From contig NZ_RQER01000008.1 of NCBI RefSeq assembly GCF_004770615.1, positions 1 to 64,000 on the forward strand: a stretch of 64,000 bases of DNA, written 5' to 3'. Shown here piece after piece: positions 6,781 through 14,835 of the stretch (position 1 is its first letter; each line of letters opens with the position of its first letter). The position numbers and the translations under genes were made by a program. The notes below the pieces were generated by a model. That model saw only the letters and a list, made by a program, of their open reading frames with translations, did not search any database and had not been told where the DNA came from. This DNA is from Leptospira langatensis (GTDB taxonomy: Bacteria; Spirochaetota; Leptospiria; Leptospirales; Leptospiraceae).

Positions 6781-8517
6781 ATGGCAATGAAAGAAAAATC
6801 TTTAGTTCTTTCAAGAGATCTGAGTCTTCCGGCTGACGCTGTAACACAGACTATCTCGATTCTGGCGAAACGTGGGGCTGGAAAGACTCATACCGCTTCG
6901 ATTCTGGCGGAAGAATTTATCAAAGCAGGAATCCCATTCGTTGTGCTGGATCCAACTGGTGCTTGGTGGGGACTTCGTTCCGGAAAAGATGGCAAAGCGA
7001 ACGGAGGATATCCTGTTTACATTATTGGAGGTGAGCACGGAATTCCATTGGAATACACTGCCGGGAAAGTTATTGCCGAACAAGTTGCCCTGCATCCTTC
7101 GTTTTACGTGATCGATTTATCGCATTTTGGTTCGAACAAGGAGCAAAATCATTTCGTTACGGATTTTGCCGAAGCGCTCTACCGAATAAAGGCTAAGAAT
7201 AGAAGTCCGCTCCATTTATTCTTGGACGAAGCGGATGCAATGGCTCCGCAACAACCCCTTCCCGGTGAACAGAGAATGCTTGGGGCCTTCCAAGCTATTG
7301 TTCGTCGCGGAAGGATCCACGGAATTGGAATAACTCTAATAAGTCAACGGGCCGCCTCTATCAACAAGGGTGTTTTAACACAAACCGAATGTTTGGTTGT
7401 ACTTCAAACGACTTCACCGCAGGACCAAAAAGCAATCGAAGAGTGGATTAAGAGAAATGGAACCGACGAAGAAAGAAGGACCGTTATGCAAAGCCTGGCC
7501 TCTCTTGAAAAGGGGGTCGCTTGGGTCTGGTCGCCCGCATGGCTGGAAACCTTAAAGAAGGTTAAGATTCGCGATAGACTAACTTACAATTCGTCCGCCA
7601 CTCCAAAAATGGAAGCAGGAGGTAAATTCATTGGTCCGGATTTAAAACCGGTCGATTTGGAGAAGCTGGGGGCTCAAATTAAAGCCACCATTCAGAAAGC
7701 TGAAGATAATAATCCGATTAAATTGCAGAAACGCATTCGCGAGTTAGAGCTCGCTTTGACATCCCGGAATTCTGTAAACCCAGAGAGGGAAAGAGAACTT
7801 CACCGTTTACAAAATTCCAATGAAAAGATTTTAGAAGAGAATCGAGCCTTACGAGCATACCAGCAAGAACTATTGACAACCCTCGAAACTGCATCTGGAA
7901 TACTTGCAAAGATCCCCATATATAAGAGAAAGGAAACTGAAGCCTCCGCATTCCTCAAAATTGATCTCCATAGCTCTAAGTTGACCGAAACACAACCGAT
8001 TCCCCCAATGGAAAGACCAAGGCCAGCAATCGAAGAAAACAGGAGCGAGAGGACGCTTGCCAAAGGTGAAAAAAGTTTATTATCGGCCCTTGTGCAATGG
8101 TTCCCAAACGGAATGACGGAAGGGCAAATGCGGACGCATGCCGGCCTGCGGAAGAGTGGAACATTTTCTCAATACAAGCGGAAGTTGAAAGTCCTACAGC
8201 TTTTAGAAGAACGAGGGGGCTTAATATATGCCACGCAAAAAGGGATTGATGAATTAGGTGTAGTACTGCCGAGCCCCAAAAACACCGAGGAAGTTCTCGC
8301 GATTTGGAATCCTAAGCTTAGCGATGGCGCTAGAAGAATGTTAAATTGTTTGGTTCAGCTCCGTGGGGAATCGATCTCCGACGAAGAGCTTCAACTTCGA
8401 GCCGGTTTAAAGAAATCTGGAACGTATAGCCAATACAAAAATCAATTGCGTACCGCAAACCTTGCCACGGTGAATGGAAAATTAATCTCCGCAAACCGTG
8501 AAACGCTCCTTCTATAG
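6781..8517 (+). CDS. HerA/FtsK-like AAA ATPase with tandem C-terminal repeats
   Basis: The 578-residue protein has a HerA-type ATPase domain. The Walker A motif is KRGAGKT at residues 30-36, Walker B is LHLFLDEADAM near 145-155, and RRGRIHGIGITLISQR supplies the arginine and sensor region. A coiled coil follows around residues 310-365. The C-terminus carries two copies of a winged-helix-like unit, recognisable by AGLRKSGTFSQYK and AGLKKSGTYSQYK. HerA-like motors move DNA or act in repair and defence. Here it could pump or remodel phage DNA, but it lacks terminase nuclease motifs. It is not a clear packaging ATPase. Confidence 0.75.
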   Translation: MAMKEKSLVLSRDLSLPADAVTQTISILAKRGAGKTHTASILAEEFIKAGIPFVVLDPTGAWWGLRSGKDGKANGGYPVYIIGGEHGIPLEYTAGKVIAEQVALHPSFYVIDLSHFGSNKEQNHFVTDFAEALYRIKAKNRSPLHLFLDEADAMAPQQPLPGEQRMLGAFQAIVRRGRIHGIGITLISQRAASINKGVLTQTECLVVLQTTSPQDQKAIEEWIKRNGTDEERRTVMQSLASLEKGVAWVWSPAWLETLKKVKIRDRLTYNSSATPKMEAGGKFIGPDLKPVDLEKLGAQIKATIQKAEDNNPIKLQKRIRELELALTSRNSVNPERERELHRLQNSNEKILEENRALRAYQQELLTTLETASGILAKIPIYKRKETEASAFLKIDLHSSKLTETQPIPPMERPRPAIEENRSERTLAKGEKSLLSALVQWFPNGMTEGQMRTHAGLRKSGTFSQYKRKLKVLQLLEERGGLIYATQKGIDELGVVLPSPKNTEEVLAIWNPKLSDGARRMLNCLVQLRGESISDEELQLRAGLKKSGTYSQYKNQLRTANLATVNGKLISANRETLLL

Positions 8518-8532
8518 GCGGGAATTTACGTT

Positions 8533-8949
8533 ATGCAGATCTATACTTCCTACCACCACAAAACGGACATTCTACTCGAGAACGGGATAGTGGTGTTCAA
8601 CATATCAAGATTTGCGCCGAGATGGATCGCCAAAGGCAAACAGCTCCATTTCCTATCTTTAGCTCCAACAGAAGAGATGGTAAAGGCAGGTTATGAATGG
8701 GAACAGTTTGAAGACCAAATACTAAAACCTCTAAATCCTGCTGAGGTAGTAGCTCGACTTCGGATCATGGCAAATCTCCTATCAGGTAGCAGAGCCACAG
8801 CTATAGCTCTATGTTGCTACGAGAAAGATCCGGATAAGTGTCACCGAAGAAGGGTAGCCTGGTGGTTAACGAATGCAGGATATCCTACGTTCGAATATTA
8901 CGAACAATCATCAGAAGGACCGGTTCTCTTTCCCCTTTCTTCCTCCTAA
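8533..8949 (+). CDS. DUF488 family protein
   Basis: The 138-residue protein matches DUF488. It has an N-terminal strand region, FAPRWIAKGKQLHFLSLAPTEEM, and the hallmark CCYEKDPDKCHRR, where Cys and His lie in a possible active site. The role of DUF488 is not established, though some members sit beside nucleic-acid or metal genes. GGCGGGAA lies upstream of the ATG, 15 bases after the ATPase gene. Confidence 0.75.
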   Translation: MQIYTSYHHKTDILLENGIVVFNISRFAPRWIAKGKQLHFLSLAPTEEMVKAGYEWEQFEDQILKPLNPAEVVARLRIMANLLSGSRATAIALCCYEKDPDKCHRRRVAWWLTNAGYPTFEYYEQSSEGPVLFPLSSS

Positions 8950-8971
8950 GGATTACCGTAAATGAAAATTC

Positions 8972-9178
8972 ATGGGAACACTCTTAGAACACGAATATCC
9001 ATGGATCATGGCAAAGAATCGCAAGCAGAAGGAAGCGGAAGACGCTGTTAAAGCGTTACTAGAGGAAAATGGTTATCAACCCACTTACCAAGAGGTCGCC
9101 GACCGCTTAAAGTTATCTAAAACGGCAGTCTATAACCGGCTTCGTGGTTCGTCCGTCAAGATGAGAACGTTTAAATGA
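8972..9178 (+). CDS. small helix-turn-helix protein
   Basis: The 68-residue product ends in a clear helix-turn-helix (YQEVADRLKLSKTAVYNRLR), so it probably binds DNA as a small regulator. ATG 8972 and the in-frame ATG 9008 are both possible. The latter gives 56 residues and begins nearer the folded part. The next gene overlaps its stop as ATGA. Confidence 0.6.
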   Translation: MGTLLEHEYPWIMAKNRKQKEAEDAVKALLEENGYQPTYQEVADRLKLSKTAVYNRLRGSSVKMRTFK

Positions 9179-9576
9179 AAACGCTCAATACTAAGATCAA
9201 TCATTTACGATTGCTTGTAAAATCCTTTCAGATATTAAATTTCCCTGCTACTTCCCAGCTTTCACCAGAGGAATTTTTGCGCACAGCTCTCAATCACGAG
9301 CCACCCATCTGCTGTTTGGAGTCTGACCTAACGTTTTCACCGGAACGTGGGCCAAACCCCAACAGCGAGAATTTAACAATCATTGTCGCATTTCCGAATT
9401 GGCGAACTGATTCGCGGGCGATCTTGCATGTCGATCTGGAAAAGGCCATCGATGCAATGATAGACCTTATTGAAGATGAAGGTCTTCCACCACTCGATGA
9501 AATCATCTTGGAAGAAAGCAGACCGGAGATAACAAGAGAGGGGAGCAATGGCGAAAACAACTTATCCAATTCATAA
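9175..9576 (+). CDS. hypothetical protein
   Basis: The 133-residue acidic protein is coupled to the helix-turn-helix gene by ATGA. Its C-terminal third is a run of Glu/Asp-rich helices (AIDAMIDLIEDEGLPPLDEI). No family is recognised. Confidence 0.5.
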   Translation: MKTLNTKINHLRLLVKSFQILNFPATSQLSPEEFLRTALNHEPPICCLESDLTFSPERGPNPNSENLTIIVAFPNWRTDSRAILHVDLEKAIDAMIDLIEDEGLPPLDEIILEESRPEITREGSNGENNLSNS

Positions 9577-9982
9577 AACACCATCCGAGTATGCTGGGAA
9601 GACAGTTACTGTCAAAGGGTTCCCTGGGATAGAATTTAAAGTCGAGGATTGGTGGGACCGGGTTCAGTTGAAATCTTGGCGCGAATCCACCGAACTTAAG
9701 GAAGTTTTGAATTACGCAGTTCGTACCCCTTTTGGCAACACGGATGACGAAGTTCTATTAGGAACTGTCAGCAATAGTAAAGTCTTGTTTCACGCCTCGG
9801 AGATCGACGAAGTGCTCCCGCTTGCGGAACAAAAAAGGAAGTCTTGTCCGGCTTGCGGTAACATTCACGAAGAGGAATATTCTTTCTTTCTTTCGGGCCA
9901 AACTGTGGAAAACGCATGCCGTTCCTGTTGGGAGAAGCATTGCAACAACGAATGGCATGAACCGGAAGGAGCAACGGGATAA
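9548..9982 (+). CDS. hypothetical zinc-ribbon protein
   Basis: The 144-residue protein has a possible C-terminal zinc site (CPACG near residue 100, then CRSCWEKHC near 125). The first half is of unknown fold. AGAGAGGGGAGCA just before the ATG supports this start although it overlaps the previous gene by 29 bases. Confidence 0.6.
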   Translation: MAKTTYPIHKTPSEYAGKTVTVKGFPGIEFKVEDWWDRVQLKSWRESTELKEVLNYAVRTPFGNTDDEVLLGTVSNSKVLFHASEIDEVLPLAEQKRKSCPACGNIHEEEYSFFLSGQTVENACRSCWEKHCNNEWHEPEGATG

Positions 9983-10020
9983 GCAGATCTTAGAAATTAT
10001 TTTTGCAGGAGGAAATTACC

Positions 10021-10101
10021 ATGGCTTCGAAAACGCCTAAGGCAGATTCGAAAACCGGAACAAAAAAACCGGCCGCAAAGAAATCAACCAAGAAGAAGTA
10101 A
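10021..10101 (+). CDS. 26-residue lysine-rich mini-protein
   Basis: ATG 10021 is preceded by AGGAGGAAATTACC, one of the best ribosome binding sites in the window. The product has only 26 residues and ten are Lys, ending in KKPAAKKSTKKK, like the tail of a histone H1-type protein. It could bind nucleic acid, but no family can be claimed for such a short peptide. It lies between the zinc-ribbon gene and the tRNA pair. Confidence 0.5.
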   Translation: MASKTPKADSKTGTKKPAAKKSTKKK

Positions 10102-10105
10102 GAGC

Positions 10106-10140
10106 GGGACAGTGTCCCCCGTACCGGACGGAATTCCGGT
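10106..10140 (+). repeat. two small inverted repeats before tRNA-Gly
   Basis: GGGACA-G-TGTCCC (10106-10118) and ACCGGA-CGGAAT-TCCGGT (10123-10140) follow one another between the lysine-rich gene and tRNA-Gly. There is no T-run, so a standard terminator is unlikely. They may be processing structures. Confidence 0.4.
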
Positions 10141-10145
10141 CAACT

Positions 10146-10218
10146 GTGAATATGGTGTTAGCGGAAAGCATGGCGGTCTTCCAAACCGCGGGGGTGAGTT
10201 CGAATCTCGCTATTCACA
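10146..10218 (+). tRNA. tRNA-Gly (anticodon TCC)
   Basis: A full cloverleaf can be drawn: acceptor GTGAATA/TATTCAC, D stem GTGT/GCAT, anticodon stem GCGGT/ACCGC with loop CTTCCAA, variable loop GGGG, T stem GTGAG/CTCGC with loop TTCGAAT, and discriminator A. The anticodon is TCC. The terminal CCA is not encoded. Confidence 0.9.
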
Positions 10219-10270
10219 AGTTCCTTTTTTCATGGGAACACCTTATTTGCCGAGTAAACTTAAGTTTAAA

Positions 10271-10344
10271 AGCGGCGGTAGTTCAGCGGTTAGAACACGG
10301 GTCTCATAAGCCCGGGGTCGTGGGTTCGATTCCCACCCCCGCTA
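10271..10344 (+). tRNA. tRNA-Met/Ile2-like (anticodon CAT) with a bulged acceptor C
   Basis: The anticodon stem CGGGT/GCCCG with loop CTCATAA gives anticodon CAT. The T arm is GTGGG-TTCGATT-CCCAC and the D arm GTTC/GAAC. The acceptor AGCGG(C)GG pairs with CCCCGCT only if one C is left unpaired. CAT could be elongator Met or a lysidine-modified Ile tRNA, and the sequence alone does not decide this. CCA is not encoded. Confidence 0.8.
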
Positions 10345-10397
10345 GAAGGTTGAATTATAAGGACTTACTTCTATGGAAAACGGAGTGACCAGTCGCT

Positions 10398-10931
10398 ATG
10401 AATAACAATGCACCAATTAACATCGAAAACTTAGAGGTTAGACCAGCTCTTTGCCTCGACTTTGACGGTACAGTCCGGCGGAGCAAGCGAGGGCTGGATT
10501 TCCATGAAGGAACGGCCGATATCGAACTGGTGCCAGGGATCGAAGAAAAGATTTGGCAATTTAGAAATGCCAGACATCTGATTCTCGGAATTTCTAACCA
10601 GGCAGGAGTAGCTTGGGGATTCAAGTCACCAAATCAAGTTTCCGCGGAGATGGATTACACTCTTTCGCTTTTCAGCAAAAATCCGTTCCATCTGGTTAAG
10701 TATTGTTTCCATGACGCAAAGGGGTCCCTCTTCCCATATAATTACCGCTCTCTTCTCCGAAAACCAGACATTGGAATGTTAGCGTTGATGGAAGTGGAGA
10801 GCTTTCAAGAAGGCTTTATCATCGATTGGGACAGAAGTCTCTTTGTGGGAGACCGCCCCGAAGATGAAGCTTGCGCAAAGAACGCAGGCATTGCGTTTCA
10901 ACATATTTCGGAATTCTTGACGCATGGCTGA
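10398..10931 (+). CDS. HAD-superfamily phosphatase (HAD-IIIA/PNKP-like)
   Basis: The 177-residue protein has all HAD motifs: LDFDGTV (nucleophile Asp), GISNQAGV (motif II), RKPDIGML with the Lys, and FVGDRPEDEACAKNAGI (motif III). The layout is that of HAD-IIIA enzymes such as the 3'-phosphatase half of polynucleotide kinases or sugar-phosphate phosphatases. Its place just after a pair of phage tRNA genes would fit an RNA-end repair role, but that is only inference. No kinase domain is fused to it. Confidence 0.75.
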   Translation: MNNNAPINIENLEVRPALCLDFDGTVRRSKRGLDFHEGTADIELVPGIEEKIWQFRNARHLILGISNQAGVAWGFKSPNQVSAEMDYTLSLFSKNPFHLVKYCFHDAKGSLFPYNYRSLLRKPDIGMLALMEVESFQEGFIIDWDRSLFVGDRPEDEACAKNAGIAFQHISEFLTHG

Positions 10932-11244
10932 TTTAGATCGAAATACATTTCTCATAATTTGGTCAATCTGCGGTGTCATTACTTGGATCGCTGAACAAAT
11001 TCGAAAAGTTTATGAGGCGAAGACAGGCCACGAGTACTTTGGAAAAGCGAACAAATATCGTTTAACGATTGGTTCCTTATTCTACTTGTGTATCACAGTT
11101 ATCTTTGGACCCATCGGATGGGTTGAGTACATCCCCTCTTTAAGAAACCTCGTCGAGAATGGTATCACCCTTTTTGCAGAAGGCTTTGATAGTTTCTTAG
11201 AAGTTACGATCTTTTCTATAACGTTCAAAAAGAAGGATCAATGA
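10924..11244 (+). CDS. small membrane protein
   Basis: The 106-residue protein has two hydrophobic segments (FLIIWSICGVITWIA near residue 10; LTIGSLFYLCITVIFGPIGWV near residue 50) and a Lys-rich end. It overlaps the phosphatase gene by eight bases. No family is recognised. Confidence 0.55.
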   Translation: MADLDRNTFLIIWSICGVITWIAEQIRKVYEAKTGHEYFGKANKYRLTIGSLFYLCITVIFGPIGWVEYIPSLRNLVENGITLFAEGFDSFLEVTIFSITFKKKDQ

Positions 11245-11376
11245 ATGGACCTTAACCTGCTGACCGTTCTTGCTTTTCACTGGATATCCCTTACCGCAAT
11301 TTTTTTCGCGCAGTATAAAGCCAGAAAGGGCAGGGAAACTCAAAGTCTCACAAGCGAGGTTCCGGAGAATGAGTGA
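11245..11376 (+). CDS. 43-residue membrane mini-protein
   Basis: The ATG lies directly after the previous TGA. The product has one hydrophobic helix (LLTVLAFHWISLTAIFFAQY) followed by a polar tail, an arrangement typical of single-span phage membrane peptides. The next gene's ATG (11369) lies eight bases before its end. Confidence 0.45.
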   Translation: MDLNLLTVLAFHWISLTAIFFAQYKARKGRETQSLTSEVPENE

Positions 11377-11536
11377 TAATTGGGAAGGATTCAGCGAAGA
11401 AGAAGTAGAGGAATTTACGAAAATGCTTCGAGCCGAATTCGAGCGGCAATTCGGAACTATACAGTCCACTTTAAAGAGAATGGAAGATAAGCTCGATAAA
11501 GTTTTAAATAAAATCGAAGCTTTAGGAAAGCAATAA
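11369..11536 (+). CDS. small coiled-coil protein
   Basis: This 55-residue acidic helical protein (LKRMEDKLDKVLNKIEALGK heptads) starts at ATG 11369, where TTCCGGAG lies upstream. The start overlaps the preceding mini-gene. A longer in-frame start at 11270 would run through that gene and is less likely. Confidence 0.45.
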   Translation: MSDNWEGFSEEEVEEFTKMLRAEFERQFGTIQSTLKRMEDKLDKVLNKIEALGKQ

Positions 11537-11543
11537 TCCCCCC

Positions 11544-11909
11544 ATGAATTTTCTAAAATCATATCAGCGAGAAAGAAGAACCCCAACTGCAATCGTTATG
11601 GTCCCTGGGGAAAGTCAAAAGACAAACCCTGCAATGAACGGAAACTCTTCGCAAATCGCAGCCCTTGAATCTGAAATCAAAGTCCTCAAACAACGAATAG
11701 AGGCTCTGGAATGGTATCATTACCCATTGATGGGTTGCTGTATCGGTTGTTTTATTTATATTTGCTGCGCTTACTATATGGAACGCAATCAATCCGGTCC
11801 GATACGGACGTGCGTGAAAGGATTGGCTTATGAGTATTACGACCCCAAGCCAGCGGACAAAAGCTCATTGGAAAAAGATCGCATCTATTTTAGATGCCCA
11901 ACGAAATGA
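11544..11909 (+). CDS. membrane protein with coiled coil
   Basis: The 121-residue protein has a heptad-rich helix (IAALESEIKVLKQRIEALEW), a cysteine-rich membrane segment (YPLMGCCIGCFIYICCAYYM), and a polar C-terminal tail with two more Cys. Its role is unknown. Confidence 0.5.
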   Translation: MNFLKSYQRERRTPTAIVMVPGESQKTNPAMNGNSSQIAALESEIKVLKQRIEALEWYHYPLMGCCIGCFIYICCAYYMERNQSGPIRTCVKGLAYEYYDPKPADKSSLEKDRIYFRCPTK

Positions 11910-12039
11910 GAACCCGAATGAACATCCTATTTCTTGGATTAGTTCTCTCGGGATTTGGCGTCTTACTTGGTTATTGCAAAATCTTTCTGAACTCATTCGG
12001 AATAAGCATGGCAAACCCCCAGAGGAGAACAACGAATGA
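11830..12039 (+). CDS. small hypothetical protein
   Basis: The 69-residue frame has AAAGGA upstream of its ATG and ends in TGA overlapped by the ATG of the MBL gene. An overlapping frame at 11894-12088 (a hydrophobic protein from ATG 11918) is the alternative for the same stretch. The two cannot be separated by eye. Confidence 0.35.
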   Translation: MSITTPSQRTKAHWKKIASILDAQRNENPNEHPISWISSLGIWRLTWLLQNLSELIRNKHGKPPEENNE

Positions 12040-12944
12040 AAGTTATTGCATTGGGCGTGAATTCCGCCTTTGCCGTTGGAGAATTTGATTCAGAAGGAAA
12101 ATATTCACCTAAATTTCAATCTAATTTCCTACTCGAATTCGAATCGCGGGGAAAGGGTTGTGTAGATGGAAAGCCGGTATTTCGGTTCTGTCTAGATTTT
12201 GGCGGGGATATCCGACATTCTCTAAAAGGGGTCGGACTAAGCATGTCAGACGTCGACGCCTGGTATTGCTCTCATCCCCACGCCGATCACATAGGAGGAT
12301 TAGAAGGAATTGCGTTAAGCACTTTCTTCCATCCTTTTTGGAATGCTGAAAAGGCTGAGTGGTCTAAAGCATCCAAAATTCCAATAATCGAGCGCTTGAT
12401 GGCTGGCGAGGAGTTACCGGAAGAATGTAAGCCAATAATGATGGGCCATCCGGCCGTGTTAAGGGCGATTTGGCATGCGGGGAAACCGGGTTTAAATACG
12501 CTCCAAGGTATCACGAAAGTTAATTTAGGAATTTATTTCCGGCTTGTTCCGATGCACGCTGGTGTTCCGCACACATTCCAGGATGGGAATCGGGAATGGA
12601 CCGTGTATACAATCGAATCAACCCATGTGAAAGCCGGAATGGAATCCATGCCAAGCTATGGACTTATGTTCGAATCGTCGGACGGAAAGTGCGTTTATTT
12701 TCCTACCGACACATTGTTTATGAATCCGAAGACTATGGCAGCTTTTTATCGCAAAGCAAACGTCATTTATCAGGATACTGAAACGGGACCTCGAAGTGAG
12801 GTGCATTCACATATTGATGATATCAGATTAGCGGATCCGGAGATTAAGAAGAAGTGCTATCTGTATCATTACAATGCACCCCCAGAAGTGGAAGAAGGCG
12901 AATTTGCTGGAGTTCTACAACGTGGAGAAGTGCATCTGTACTAA
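12036..12944 (+). CDS. MBL-fold metallo-hydrolase
   Basis: The 302-residue protein carries the metallo-beta-lactamase-fold metal motif SHPHADHIGG near residues 79-88. It also has IESTHVKAG, a conserved Asp in YFPTDT and a late HSH near residue 261, as in RNase Z, PhnP and cyclic-nucleotide phosphodiesterase branches. Phage MBL enzymes include anti-Pycsar (Apyc1) nucleases, so a counter-defence role is possible but unproven. GAGGAGAACAACG precedes the ATG, which overlaps the upstream gene. The overlapping TAATG links it to the next gene. Confidence 0.75.
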   Translation: MKVIALGVNSAFAVGEFDSEGKYSPKFQSNFLLEFESRGKGCVDGKPVFRFCLDFGGDIRHSLKGVGLSMSDVDAWYCSHPHADHIGGLEGIALSTFFHPFWNAEKAEWSKASKIPIIERLMAGEELPEECKPIMMGHPAVLRAIWHAGKPGLNTLQGITKVNLGIYFRLVPMHAGVPHTFQDGNREWTVYTIESTHVKAGMESMPSYGLMFESSDGKCVYFPTDTLFMNPKTMAAFYRKANVIYQDTETGPRSEVHSHIDDIRLADPEIKKKCYLYHYNAPPEVEEGEFAGVLQRGEVHLY

Positions 12945-13228
12945 TGGAGCGCTTATCCGATTTCGAAATCGAAGAAATCACTCGAAGTCTTCATTCTGAC
13001 TTTTCCCTGCGACAAGAACAAACGCGTGGTCAAGTTGGAATTTGCCCCTCTTGTAAATATCCTACAAAGCGCTTGATAATCGATTCACCAAGCAAGGCTT
13101 TCCTTCGAATTATTGACTCCCGGGGCCATAAGCTCTGGAACGGAAAAATTAATGGAAGTTGCTTAATCTGTTTATCATGCGGATCCCGGTGGTTTGAAAT
13201 TCCTTCCGAGCAGATTGTCCGGACCTGA
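12944..13228 (+). CDS. zinc-ribbon hypothetical protein
   Basis: I chose ATG 12944 because it overlaps the MBL stop as TAATG, giving 94 residues. CPSCKYPTKR and CLSCGSRWFE form a four-Cys zinc ribbon. The role is unknown, but such ribbons often bind nucleic acid. Confidence 0.55.
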   Translation: MERLSDFEIEEITRSLHSDFSLRQEQTRGQVGICPSCKYPTKRLIIDSPSKAFLRIIDSRGHKLWNGKINGSCLICLSCGSRWFEIPSEQIVRT

Positions 13229-13288
13229 TTTGAATTAACCCCAAAAAGAATGGGAACAAAGGGGGAATATCTTAGCTTTCTTATACCT

Positions 13289-13367
13289 GTAGGAGTGGCT
13301 GAGCGGTCGAAAGCGCCGGATTGTAGCTCCGGTATTCCACACGGTGGTTCGAATCCATCCTCCTACA
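13289..13367 (+). tRNA. tRNA-Tyr (anticodon GTA)
   Basis: The acceptor GTAGGAG/CTCCTAC, D arm, anticodon stem CCGGA/TCCGG with loop TTGTAGC (anticodon GTA), a ten-base variable region and T arm GGTGG-TTCGAAT-CCATC form a clean cloverleaf. The discriminator is A. CCA is not encoded. Confidence 0.88.
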
Positions 13368-13460
13368 GTGAGCTGCCTGGATGACGTAATTGAAGGTGAT
13401 AGATTCGTCCGATACGCGCTTACAGCATAGGCTCAAAGAATCTTTGATAGGTGGATTACA

Positions 13461-13814
13461 ATGTCCGAAGCAAATCAACAAGACCAAACACCCCCAGAAC
13501 AACCAGGCCAAGACGGAGAAATCCCGTCAGCTCCTCCAGTTGTGGATGACCAAGAACCCGTAGCTCCTGCTCCAGCAGCCGCCACTATTGTTGCCAATCC
13601 CCCTCAGGCCTCTTTTCCTAAGCCGAATGAGGATGATGTCGCAGAAATTATTGCTTACAAAATCTCGCAGGAGCTTCCAAACGAAGATAAACAACTCTTG
13701 TATGATACGATTGTATCCGGAATAGCAAATAAGCAACCTAGAGATTCCGCTTTGCATATCCTCTTTTGGCAAGGGATTAAGCTGCTCGTTGATCGGGGTT
13801 TGTTCAAGGATTAA
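13461..13814 (+). CDS. proline-rich hypothetical protein
   Basis: The 117-residue protein has a disordered Pro/Ala/Gln N-terminus (residues 1-55) and a helical C-terminal domain (VAEIIAYKISQELPNEDKQL). Its place before the head genes suggests a small virion or assembly protein. No family is recognised. Confidence 0.5.
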   Translation: MSEANQQDQTPPEQPGQDGEIPSAPPVVDDQEPVAPAPAAATIVANPPQASFPKPNEDDVAEIIAYKISQELPNEDKQLLYDTIVSGIANKQPRDSALHILFWQGIKLLVDRGLFKD

Positions 13815-13816
13815 GC

Positions 13817-13850
13817 AAAAACCCTCCTCCTTTGCTGAGGGGGGTTTCTT
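13817..13850 (+). terminator. terminator-like hairpin covering the next ribosome binding site
   Basis: CCCTCCTC pairs with GAGGGGGG across a short loop, flanked by A-runs and TTTCTTT, as in an intrinsic terminator. The 3' arm GAGGGGGG is also the only good ribosome binding site for ATG 13852. The element may therefore terminate transcription, block translation, or both. Confidence 0.6.
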
Positions 13851-13851
13851 T

Positions 13852-14835
13852 ATGAAACGGGAATCACCATTTTCAGAATTTCGAGCGTTGCGAGAGCTGC
13901 AGTATGCTTGGTTATACTATTTTCTATCCCTGCAATATTCATTTCTTGGTGAGCACAAAGATGCGATCCACATTGAAATCCAAAAAGGATTATGGTCTGA
14001 TACGTTCGGCATTTTGCGTAAGAAATTTTTCGGAAAACTTTTAGGGCGGCCAAGATTCCTCGGAAAAGAGATCCTTGTTCGTCCGGAGCCAGGGGAAGAT
14101 TATTCGCAATTTGCCAAGAAAGCAAGACCTAAAATACTCGAGTTTCCGGAAGGAGTTGTTTCACGGGAGACCCTCAATGAAGAAGACCAAGCAATCTTTG
14201 ACTTCCTGGCACAAGACTGGAATCAGGTTTATAAAAAAGAGCGGGATAAAGCTACGATATTAGGATACATCGCCGAGTACATGCTCGATGAGGGAGCGGA
14301 TCCGGACGAAATAAAAACATTAACTCTTCCTGAATTTTCAGCTAAAGCGGAATCATATAATCTTCCTGGTCTGGCGGATATTGATGGCCTTATGGAAAGA
14401 ACGGGATTGTCTAAAGAACAGACTTACGGTCTCGTATATGCGCAGGCAAAAGGAGCCGAGTGGCTAGCAATCTACGATCAAAACGGGAATAGATCTGGTC
14501 GTGCCTATGACTTAATTACGAAAATGTACCGCGAACAAATCGCAGAGGCATTAGCTAGGAATGCCACGGAAAGTGAAATTAGGTCCTTAATGGTTTCACC
14601 GGATGACGATTCCATAAGAGAAGCCCTTGGACTTTTTGAAGTTGGCATCTCTGACTTAGAAAGATCGCAAAGGGAAGCGGATTACGAGAATCTTGTAAGA
14701 ACGCATTTGAACCGAGATATGCAACGATTTGCGTACACGGAAACCGCAATAAATTTTAACAACGGCCTACTGTTGATGCACGTTAACGAAGGGAAAGGTC
14801 CGCAATACGTAAAATTTTCAGGCGGTAACTATTGA
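13852..14835 (+). CDS. minor head protein, N-terminal part (MuF/SPP1 gp7-like)
   Basis: From ATG 13852 the product has 327 residues. A longer in-frame start at 13789 lies in the preceding gene. It ends with RFAYTETAINFNNGLLL, which matches the middle of MuF-type head morphogenesis proteins, just before where the family normally has its Cys and His residues. Those residues are encoded in the next gene. MuF proteins join the portal region inside the capsid. The portal gene itself is 33 kb away and on the other strand. Assignment rests on motif order. Confidence 0.55.
   Translation: MKRESPFSEFRALRELQYAWLYYFLSLQYSFLGEHKDAIHIEIQKGLWSDTFGILRKKFFGKLLGRPRFLGKEILVRPEPGEDYSQFAKKARPKILEFPEGVVSRETLNEEDQAIFDFLAQDWNQVYKKERDKATILGYIAEYMLDEGADPDEIKTLTLPEFSAKAESYNLPGLADIDGLMERTGLSKEQTYGLVYAQAKGAEWLAIYDQNGNRSGRAYDLITKMYREQIAEALARNATESEIRSLMVSPDDDSIREALGLFEVGISDLERSQREADYENLVRTHLNRDMQRFAYTETAINFNNGLLLMHVNEGKGPQYVKFSGGNY

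Noticed and set aside
6781..8517. HerA-like protein as the missing large terminase
   Set aside because: It has Walker motifs but no terminase nuclease domain, and its C-terminal winged-helix repeats are not terminase parts.
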